DNA from: an uncultured Lachnospiraceae bacterium
Lineage (GTDB): Bacteria > Bacillota > Clostridia > Lachnospirales > Lachnospiraceae
Reading direction: 5' to 3'
DNA length: 6,714 nucleotides
Assembly (NCBI GenBank): GCA_910588885.1
Contig: CAJUSQ010000141.1
Span: 1-6,714, forward strand
This document shows, piece by piece, positions 1-5,218 of the stretch (position 1 is its first letter; every line of letters starts with the position of its first letter). Under the pieces are notes generated by a model. It was not told the DNA's origin and did not search any database. It saw nothing but the letters and a program-made list of their open reading frames with translations. The position numbers were made by a program, and so were the translations under genes.

Positions 1-19
1 GACAGGTGTAAATCCTGTC
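1..19 (-). terminator. Inverted repeat at the window edge, possible terminator
   Basis: Bases 1-6 (GACAGG) and 14-19 (CCTGTC) are perfect 6-bp complementary arms around a 7-nt loop. The hairpin lies 25 nt beyond the stop of the small membrane ORF ending at 44, which is where a terminator for the minus-strand genes would sit. The window ends at the outer arm, so it cannot be seen whether a T tract follows. A stem continuing outside the window or a mobile-element end are alternatives. Confidence 0.3.
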
Positions 20-43
20 TCATTTATTGATTATACCCAAAGT

Positions 44-157
44 TCAGAAAGAACCGGTATATCCCTGGGGCTTATTTCTTGCCCAAAGGATATTCGGAAT
101 GAACAGCAGCAGTAAAAAAATCAGCCCGATATACGAAAATCCCAAATGTCCTGTCAT
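44..157 (-). CDS. 37-aa hydrophobic membrane ORF, probably the truncated start of a larger membrane protein
   Basis: The ORF starts at ATG (157-155) after a purine-rich GGAGAAGGAG stretch and stops at TGA (46-44). Its product begins MTGHLGFSYIGL, has one strong hydrophobic helix at about residues 9-25, then a short basic/polar tail (ARNKPQGYTGSF). From memory, this N-terminus resembles that of uncharacterised Clostridia membrane proteins of roughly 200 residues, in which a similar opening continues into more helices. If that is right, this copy was cut after about 35 codons by a deletion or rearrangement; I recognise no continuation in any frame down to base 1. Its ATG overlaps by ATGA the end of a reading frame that is open from the methyltransferase stop. 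It may alternatively be a genuine single-helix small protein. Too short to appear in ordinary ORF lists. Confidence 0.45.
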   Translation of the reverse strand: MTGHLGFSYIGLIFLLLLFIPNILWARNKPQGYTGSF

Positions 158-315
158 TTGCTCCTTCTCCGTCCTTCCTCAAAAATCTTTCCTTTTTTCG
201 TCATTCCAAAAACCTTCGGAAATACAGCAGCGCCGATCCACCGTGATTCCTTATTCACTAGCTGATCGGCTCTGCGCCCATACCTTGCCGGCAAAGGTTC
301 TTTGCTTTTCAACCT
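158..315 (-). other. Intergenic stretch with nested inverted repeats
   Basis: This 158-nt gap lies between the methyltransferase stop and the small membrane ORF. It holds a 7-bp inverted repeat (GCCGATC 232-238 with GATCGGC 264-270), with GTGA/TCAC arms nested in the 25-nt loop. It also holds a perfect 10-bp palindrome TTGCCGGCAA (285-294). Just after the methyltransferase stop a weak AAAGGTT/AACCTTT hairpin forms, but no T tract follows, so I do not call it a terminator. The frame of the methyltransferase stays open from 315 to a TGA at 156-154 (53 codons). That frame has no recognisable domain and ends in a basic stretch (KKGKIFEEGRRRSK). No promoter is convincing here; the small ORF is probably read through from upstream. 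Confidence 0.4.
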
Positions 316-861
316 TTAAACCCTGCACCGGATTACATAGGCCGGAGGTACGTTCCTGTTTTCTTTTTTCATGGAAATCCGTGAAAAAAACCTGCGCAGC
401 AGGGCCACCTTCAGCCTGGTATACTGGAACGTAATAAAAGAACCCTCTGCTTTCAGACAGCGTCTGCATGCGTTTAAAATCCGGTCGGAAAGCTCGGCCG
501 GAAGACTGGCGAAGGGGAGCCCGGAAATAATCGCATCCGCTTTTTTCACATTGTATTTTTTCAGGTATCTGCCGACATATTCCGCCGAATTGTGTATCAC
601 ATGGACATTCGGTATATTTTTATATTTTCTTCGTAATTTCTTATAAAATGCATCGTTGATTTCAAAAATCAAAAACAGCGTTTCCTTCTTTTTCGCCTCC
701 ACAATTTGTTCCGTGAATACGCCGGTTCCCGCTCCAAGCTCCACAATACATTCCGCCTTGGCAAAATCCACGTCCTCAATCATTCTCTTCGCCAAATGCC
801 CGGAACTGGCTTTCACCGCGCCGACGCTTCTTGGATGCAGGATATATTGGATGATAAACAT
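316..861 (-). CDS. Class I SAM-dependent methyltransferase, PmtA/COG3963-like
   Basis: This gene encodes a 181-residue single-domain methyltransferase. The ATG at 861-859 is chosen because AAGGAGG (868-874) sits 6 nt upstream; the in-frame ATG at 975 would lie inside the dehydrogenase gene and has no comparable site. Visible motifs are the glycine-rich SAM loop VELGAGTG (residues 40-47), an acidic residue at the end of strand 2 (E67, in IFEIN) and the motif IV/post-I segment SGLPFASLP (113-121). The N-terminal HPRSVGAVKASSGHLAKRM pattern and the SGLP motif are typical of the phospholipid N-methyltransferase / rRNA-adenine-dimethylase-like family; length is normal and the end (VPPAYVIRCRV) looks intact. 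The substrate is uncertain: a phospholipid headgroup or another small amine is possible, and full-length KsgA/Erm function is unlikely because no C-terminal domain is present. It is probably co-transcribed with the dehydrogenase upstream. Confidence 0.85.
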   Translation of the reverse strand: MFIIQYILHPRSVGAVKASSGHLAKRMIEDVDFAKAECIVELGAGTGVFTEQIVEAKKKETLFLIFEINDAFYKKLRRKYKNIPNVHVIHNSAEYVGRYLKKYNVKKADAIISGLPFASLPAELSDRILNACRRCLKAEGSFITFQYTRLKVALLRRFFSRISMKKENRNVPPAYVIRCRV

Positions 862-867
862 GATACT

Positions 868-874
868 CCTCCTT
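868..874 (-). promoter_or_regulatory. Ribosome binding site that fixes the methyltransferase start
   Basis: On the minus strand this reads AAGGAGG, ideally complementary to the 16S tail, with a 6-nt spacer to ATG at 861. It decides between this start and the longer in-frame ATG at 975. The 76-nt gap between the dehydrogenase and methyltransferase genes shows no terminator or convincing promoter. Confidence 0.85.
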
Positions 875-937
875 GATGCCGCAGCCCCACAGCCGCATTC
901 CCTAACCTCTTTGGAACTATCTATAGACAAGAATTTC

Positions 938-1681
938 TTAACTCCTTCCGGAACCGTCCACAGACAGGATTTCACCGGTCACGTATCCTGCCAGATCGCT
1001 GGCCAGATACAGGAAGGCATTGGCCACATCCTCCGGCTCTCCGGGCCTTCCCAACGGGATCTGGGAGCAGATGGCTTTGACGGTCTGCTCCGGAAGGGCC
1101 GCTACCATATCGGTCCTGGTGACCCCGGGCGCCACCGCATTCACCCGGATATTGTCCTTTCCAAGCTCCCTGGCCAGGGAAATGGTCAGGCCGTTTACCG
1201 CAAACTTGCTGGCCGGATATGCCACCCCGGCCGGCTGGCCGTAACGGCTTACCATCGAACTGGTGTTTATAATGCTTCCACCGCCCTGTTCCTTCATAAT
1301 CTTCACCACCGGAAGGATGGTATACATCACCGCTTTCACATTCAAATCCATCACCCGGTCAAACAGCTCCGGCGTATATTGGTAGATGGGCGTACTTTCG
1401 GATATGCCGGCGTTGTTTACCAAAATATCAATCCGTCCATATTTTTTCTGAATGGAAGCGATGGCCGTCTCCACTTCCCCGGCATCGGTCAGGTTCGGGC
1501 ACATGCCCTCTGCCTCCCATGCAGGATTCTCCTCCTTTAAAGCGGCCAATGCCTTGTCTACCGTTTCCTGACGGGAGCCGAATAAGACTACTTTTGCCCC
1601 ATTCTCCAGATATTTCTTGACAATGGCATATCCAATGCCTCTGGTGCCCCCGGTTACTACTGCGACTTTGTCTTTTAACAT
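938..1681 (-). CDS. Short-chain dehydrogenase/reductase, FabG/BaiA-like
   Basis: This gene encodes a complete 247-residue classical SDR, a cytosolic NAD(P)(H)-dependent oxidoreductase acting on a hydroxyl/keto pair. It shows the cofactor loop TGGTRGIG (residues 10-17), NNAG (89-92) and the catalytic tetrad N114, S142, Y155 and K159 (YPASK). It also has the PG motif at 185-186 and a normal C-terminus (SVDG). At the end of strand 2 it has GSRQ (S36, R37) instead of an acidic residue, which in this family favours NADP(H). The TGGTRGIG start, the FG-x-x-Q-E-x-V-D-x-A-L block and YPASK recall bile-acid-pathway BaiA hydroxysteroid dehydrogenases of gut Clostridia, while other features fit FabG-type 3-oxoacyl-ACP reductases. 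The substrate cannot be fixed from sequence, and no fab or bai genes are adjacent, so I give no symbol. The start is supported by GGAGGG (1688-1693) 6 nt upstream. It has its own promoter and is followed by the methyltransferase. Confidence 0.9.
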   Translation of the reverse strand: MLKDKVAVVTGGTRGIGYAIVKKYLENGAKVVLFGSRQETVDKALAALKEENPAWEAEGMCPNLTDAGEVETAIASIQKKYGRIDILVNNAGISESTPIYQYTPELFDRVMDLNVKAVMYTILPVVKIMKEQGGGSIINTSSMVSRYGQPAGVAYPASKFAVNGLTISLARELGKDNIRVNAVAPGVTRTDMVAALPEQTVKAICSQIPLGRPGEPEDVANAFLYLASDLAGYVTGEILSVDGSGRS

Positions 1682-1715
1682 GATTTTCCCTCCATAAAGG
1701 ACCCAAGCGTTTTCA

Positions 1716-1733
1716 CCCGGAAAAAGACCCGGG
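1716..1733 (-). other. Small hairpin in the dehydrogenase leader
   Basis: CCCGG (1716-1720) and CCGGG (1729-1733) form a 5-bp GC stem, extendable by a G-U pair, around an 8-nt loop. It lies within the roughly 92-nt 5' leader of the dehydrogenase mRNA. On the minus strand the run of T falls in the loop rather than after the stem, so it does not look like a terminator. It may be incidental. Confidence 0.3.
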
Positions 1734-1771
1734 CTGCTTCTTGCTTAAATCCGTTCCACTGTATTTTCTTG

Positions 1772-1789
1772 CATGTTTCAGTATACATG
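1772..1789. promoter_or_regulatory. Inverted repeat over the -10 box, possible operator
   Basis: CATGT (1772-1776) and ACATG (1785-1789) are 5-bp inverted arms spaced by 8 nt, straddling the -10 box and start point of the dehydrogenase promoter. The position suits a repressor of TetR, MarR or similar type, but no regulator gene is in the window and the arms are short, so it may be coincidence. Confidence 0.35.
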
Positions 1790-1809
1790 ATTTCCTCTGT
1801 GTTTGTCAA
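1774..1809 (-). promoter_or_regulatory. Strong sigma-A-type promoter of the dehydrogenase operon
   Basis: On the minus strand a perfect -35 TTGACA (1804-1809) and a -10 TATACT (1780-1785) are separated by 18 nt; TG directly precedes the -10. Transcription should start near 1773-1774, giving a leader of about 92 nt. The -35 box begins 9 nt after the stop codon of the decayed ABC exporter, so the dehydrogenase does not depend on that gene's promoter. Confidence 0.75.
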
Positions 1810-1817
1810 AAGCTTTG

Positions 1818-3035
1818 TCATTCCCCGAAGGCGGTCTGGATCCGGTACATCCCGGCATAAATTCCGTTTCGGGCCATCAGCTCCTCATGGGTTCCGAATC
1901 CCTGCACCGCGCCATTGTCCATGCATAAAATACGGTCGGTACACATTACGGTGGAAAGCCGCTGTTTCTGCCCTCCGGAAAGGTTTACGCCTCCCTGCCC
2001 CAGCAGGGTATCATATCCCTGCCCACTCTGTTCGATAAACTCAGCCGCACAGGCAGTCTTTGATGCCCGGTACAATTCTTCCTCTCCCGCTTCCTCACAT
2101 CCCCAGCGCAGGTTCTCACGGATGGTCCCGGAAAACAACAGCGCCTTCTGGGGCACTACCGCAACTGCGGTCCGCAGCAGTTTGGTGCCCGTCTCCGTTA
2201 CATCGCACCCGTCGATGTACACCGTTCCTTCCGTAGCGTCATAAAACCGGGGAACCAGGTTTACAAGCGTCGTCTTTCCGGAACCGGTGGAACCGATGAT
2301 CCCAATGGTTTCCCCCGGATTGATATGTAGGTTGATATCCCGGAGCGCTTGTTGCTTGGAATCCCCATAGGCAAAGGATACCTGCCTGAAGCAGATCTCC
2401 CCTCTGAGTTCGGGTTTCCGCGGATTTGCAGGCAGATGCTGGGCCGGCTTTTCCTCAAGCACCTCTTTGATTCTTGCGGAAGACGCCGTCGCCCGAACCG
2501 CAACATTTAAGGTATTGGAAATCATCCCTACCGCAAACAATACCTGTGTCATATAGTTGACAGATGTCATCAGCCTCCTCTGCATGAAATGCTTTTACCA
2601 CACGGACCGAGGAGAGAAACTCCCATGTCACGCCGTTTAACCGGTCAAGCTTCTTCTGCACGGTTCCGAACCGCGGATACCCGATCCGCATATTTCCAAA
2701 AATGAGAAGGGCAGCCACCGCAAGGATCCCCGCCATCACCGGAGCCTGCCGGGGCGTCTGAAGCAGAATCAAAATAACAGCGCCGATATAGGTCAAACCC
2801 GGCTGGCAAAACGGTTCCGCATCACGGCACAGACGGCCCCCGTCAGGGCAATTCCCAGCATACACACGCCGTAAAAGAGGATTTGCGCCACGTCCGCCTG
2901 TTCCATCCCTCTGTCCACGATCCTGGACATAAAGGCCGGCTGGAACAGGTCCGCCATTGCTTCCAGAGCCAGCAAGAACGTAGTGAGCAAAAAAATGCCC
3001 AAATGCTTCCGAATATAGTGCAGAATCAGTTTCAT
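1818..3035 (-). pseudogene. Decayed half-size ABC exporter (TM287/YheI-like) with three internal deletions
   Basis: The sequence starts well: GGAAGGAG (3043-3050) precedes ATG 3035, and the first 80 codons give a normal TM1-TM2 region. At about 2791-2801 the frame breaks right after NRFASRV (TGA 2793-2795), and the domain resumes in another frame at TYIGAVILILLQ. That second piece runs through QKKLDRLNGVTWEFLSSVRV to VKAFHAEE. At about 2572-2580 the frame changes back, into LMTSVNYMTQVLF and the nucleotide-binding domain. The NBD keeps Walker A (GSTGSGKT), a Q-loop (VVPQ) and the signature LSGGQ. It then jumps in frame at 1953-1964 from QRLS straight to TVMCTDRILCMDNG. This jump skips the rest of the signature helix, Walker B, the D-loop and the switch region. 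Compared with a family length near 580 residues, about 520 nt are missing, so no working transporter can be made. The partner half-transporter usually next door is absent. Confidence 0.9.
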
Positions 3036-3068
3036 ACGCTTTCTCCTTCCCGACGGTCCCGTTTCTTA

Positions 3069-3085
3069 ATTATAATCATTATAAT
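3069..3085. promoter_or_regulatory. Perfect PerR-box-like operator (Fur family)
   Basis: The site reads ATTATAATCATTATAAT, an 8-1-8 perfect inverted repeat. Its core TTATAATCATTATAA (3070-3084) matches the established Bacillus PerR-box consensus TTATAATnATTATAA at every defined position. It lies about 4 to 20 nt downstream of the predicted start point of the decayed exporter's promoter, a usual place for repression by a Fur-family metalloregulator. PerR (peroxide/iron-manganese sensing) is the best match; Fur or Zur in this organism could use a similar AT-rich site. Confidence 0.65.
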
Positions 3086-3088
3086 CGG

Positions 3089-3123
3089 GATTTTATCATA
3101 TGCTTCCAAATTCAAAACGTCAA
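3089..3123 (-). promoter_or_regulatory. Sigma-A-type promoter of the decayed ABC exporter
   Basis: On the minus strand -35 TTGACG (3118-3123) and -10 TATGAT (3095-3100) are 17 nt apart, with transcription expected from about 3088. The promoter begins directly after the terminator of the upstream operon and leads into a leader of about 53 nt that contains the PerR-box-like operator and a good ribosome binding site. The promoter appears intact although the gene it serves is broken. Confidence 0.7.
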
Positions 3124-3128
3124 GGCAA

Positions 3129-3151
3129 AAAGCCGCTAAAAAAGCGGCTTT
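3129..3151 (-). terminator. Rho-independent terminator of the ABC-2 transporter operon
   Basis: AAAGCCGC (3129-3136) and GCGGCTTT (3144-3151) form a perfect 8-bp stem around a 7-nt loop. On the minus strand it is followed by a T run that begins within the stem (TTTTTGCC). It lies about 45 nt after the stop of the permease-propeller gene. The T run on the plus strand is poorer (TTTG), so its main use is for minus-strand transcription. Confidence 0.75.
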
Positions 3152-3196
3152 GTTCGTGTTTATACGCCCATATACGATGTATTTCTATTCAACCGC

Positions 3197-5218
3197 TTAA
3201 GGCAAACTGTGTTGAGTATCAAGAGACAGACAATACCGTTGCCCATCCCGTCTGTCTATGTAATAAATGTACTGCCCTTCAACAGTCAAAGATATGGCAG
3301 GGATATCCTTTATTTTCCGCAGGTTATTTCCTTCAAGGTCACAAGTATAGATTTTGTAATCATCCAACCGGTTGATAAAGAAAATGGATTCTTCTGTCAT
3401 GAAAAAATCCTCTGCAATCATTCCTGACAGTTCCGTTTCTTCCTCGGAATTCGTATCATACCTTACCAAAGCAGACAAAGGATTTAAATATAAAATGTTT
3501 TTGCCATCAAACGCAATATTGGAGGTTGCAGGAATATCAATAATACTAATTTTGTTCGTTCTCCGGTTAACCTTTCTTATATTTGTATCACATACAAAAA
3601 AGATATGATCTTCATTCAAGAAGAACGTATGATATTTCGTTAAAAACTCCCACCTATCCGGAACACTATATTCAATGCCTAGTATCGTGCGGCCGGTACT
3701 GATGATCTGTTCCCAGACCACGGTTTCCTCAAGTGTCTGCGTATCAAGCCTTGTAATAGAAACCAAATCTGCCGTGCTGTTGTAAAAACCCACCCGGTCA
3801 ATATAACTCTCTGTTCGCGTTTTTAAATAATACACCTCTTTTCCCTGGCAGAATAGGGATTGAATCGTTCCTGCATTTACCGACTCTGAAAAAGGGGAAC
3901 CATTGAGCACAATTATTTCTCCCTCTTTCACATTTTCTAAACAGGAAGGTCGATTTTGTTCATCTAACACCGTTTCATACCCGGGAATACCGGAAATTGT
4001 GGAAGTATTATAGGCAACACTTCCATTTTTCATTTTTGTGGCATTGCCGCAGCCTGAAAATAATATGGTACAAAGGAGCAGGCAGGGAAATACAAATCGA
4101 CTGATTTTTCCGCCCCTGTTCCATCTGTTTGCCGTACATCTTTGCAGCCATAATAACATACCGATTGCAATACATATCAGAATTGTAATCAGAACATAGC
4201 GTTCCATGCGGCTAATTTCCTGAAAAATTATAACATCTTCTCCCGTCATCGGATCGCTGGAAATTGCGGTACCTTTAAAGAAATCCACAGGCATAAGAAA
4301 TGCCAAGGGATGCGGTAAATGGTGTATCTGATTGGATGTCAGCGCAAGGTATGGCAGCAATGTAAGCGATGCCGTAATAAGCAGTGTAATAGCATATTTA
4401 CGAACCAATATCGACAGAAACAGGATGGATACGGAAAGCACAAATCCTCCGACGCAGCGCAGCAGCACCACCTTCCAATATCCTGCCATCAAAGATACCT
4501 CCTGGGCGTAATCGCCAAAATAAGCGATGCTTTGAAGTGGTGCATCCCCATAAGGCAGTCCGTATTTCACTTTAAAAAACAAAAATCTGAGGATCCCGTC
4601 TAAAAGGCACAGTAAAATGGCAGCACCTCCCGCCAGTATCATTTGTGAAAGAATTATCATTTTTCCTTCACGGGTAGTACAAATCAACCGATCCATTTGA
4701 TTTCCAATCTCGGAGCAAAAAACAGGAACAATTAAGATCAACAATGTCAGAAACAGAAGAAAAGGAAATACGTTCTGCTCAAACAATCCGCTCCAGCCAT
4801 TGGTTGGGAGAAAGGAACGATTTTCAGGTTTTTCACACACATAGAGATATTGATCGTATAGGACTTCAAACCCCTTATGATATTGCAAAACTGCTTCCTG
4901 CTCCGAAAACTGCTGCTCCAATTCATGCAATGTAATTTCACCGTCATAATAACTGTCCATCAAAGAATCCCGAAGTTTAGATACCTCTGCTATTTTCTGA
5001 GCTTCATTTTCTATATATGCCGCCTTTTCACTGGAATATGGGCCTGCCACCTGTTCCAAATAGCAGGCATATCCATCCCAATATTTTTCCATCTCTAAAT
5101 TCTGCGGCTGCTCCGTAATTATAAGTCCAAATAAGCTGATGATCAGAAACAAAGCAACGTACCAAAAACCTTTTCGGTAATACATCATTTTTCTAAACTC
5201 AAAGAGAACGTATTTCAC
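3197..5218 (-). CDS. ABC-2 type permease fused to a lipobox and extracytoplasmic beta-propeller-like domain
   Basis: The product is 673 residues from the GTG at 5218-5216. I choose this start because GGGAGG (5227-5232) lies 8 nt upstream; the in-frame ATGs at 5281 and 5239 lie inside the previous gene without such a site. The order of parts is TM1 (about 19-34), an outside loop of about 115 residues rich in charged residues, TM2 (150-168), TM3 (187-208), TM4 (250-272), TM5 (275-294) and TM6 (341-359). Next comes a basic loop (NRWNRGGKISR), a hydrophobic segment ending in the lipobox LFSGC (Cys390), and a 280-residue tail. The tail has repeated Y/F-rich strands (VYYLK, IFFVC, ILYLN, IFFIN, IYYID), the last four 36-39 residues apart, like DUF5050-type beta-propellers. 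The predicted topology puts the tail outside. It overlaps the upstream permease by 20 nt and is the last gene of the operon. The transported substrate is unknown. Confidence 0.85.
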   Translation of the reverse strand: MKYVLFEFRKMMYYRKGFWYVALFLIISLFGLIITEQPQNLEMEKYWDGYACYLEQVAGPYSSEKAAYIENEAQKIAEVSKLRDSLMDSYYDGEITLHELEQQFSEQEAVLQYHKGFEVLYDQYLYVCEKPENRSFLPTNGWSGLFEQNVFPFLLFLTLLILIVPVFCSEIGNQMDRLICTTREGKMIILSQMILAGGAAILLCLLDGILRFLFFKVKYGLPYGDAPLQSIAYFGDYAQEVSLMAGYWKVVLLRCVGGFVLSVSILFLSILVRKYAITLLITASLTLLPYLALTSNQIHHLPHPLAFLMPVDFFKGTAISSDPMTGEDVIIFQEISRMERYVLITILICIAIGMLLWLQRCTANRWNRGGKISRFVFPCLLLCTILFSGCGNATKMKNGSVAYNTSTISGIPGYETVLDEQNRPSCLENVKEGEIIVLNGSPFSESVNAGTIQSLFCQGKEVYYLKTRTESYIDRVGFYNSTADLVSITRLDTQTLEETVVWEQIISTGRTILGIEYSVPDRWEFLTKYHTFFLNEDHIFFVCDTNIRKVNRRTNKISIIDIPATSNIAFDGKNILYLNPLSALVRYDTNSEEETELSGMIAEDFFMTEESIFFINRLDDYKIYTCDLEGNNLRKIKDIPAISLTVEGQYIYYIDRRDGQRYCLSLDTQHSLP

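Noticed and set aside
27..434. 135-codon open frame on the plus strand
   Set aside because: It crosses the antisense of the small membrane ORF, the gap and the methyltransferase end; it has low-complexity Ser/Phe/Pro composition, no motif and no ribosome site.
251..469. 72-codon minus-strand frame overlapping the methyltransferase end
   Set aside because: It is an out-of-frame shadow of the methyltransferase with no ribosome site.
862..975. Longer methyltransferase start at ATG 975 (38 extra residues)
   Set aside because: It would overlap the end of the dehydrogenase by 38 nt, lacks a good ribosome site and adds non-family residues; the AAGGAGG before ATG 861 is decisive.
656..1540. 294-codon open frame on the plus strand
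   Set aside because: It lies antisense to the dehydrogenase and the methyltransferase start. The translation has no recognisable motifs, and the opposite strand encodes a textbook SDR with all catalytic residues.
1716..1773. Riboswitch or attenuator in the dehydrogenase leader
   Set aside because: The leader is only about 92 nt with one 5-bp stem and no T tract; no known riboswitch consensus is visible.
2261..2506. 81-codon minus-strand frame within the exporter's nucleotide-binding domain
   Set aside because: It is an alternative-frame reading of clear ABC ATPase sequence.
1818..2585. Functional stand-alone ABC ATPase from the intact 255-codon frame
   Set aside because: Walker B, the D-loop and the switch region are missing, the start would fall at a deletion junction, and the membrane domain pieces upstream show it is the remainder of an exporter.
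4319..4603. 94-codon plus-strand frame
   Set aside because: It is antisense to the membrane part of the second permease and has no independent support.
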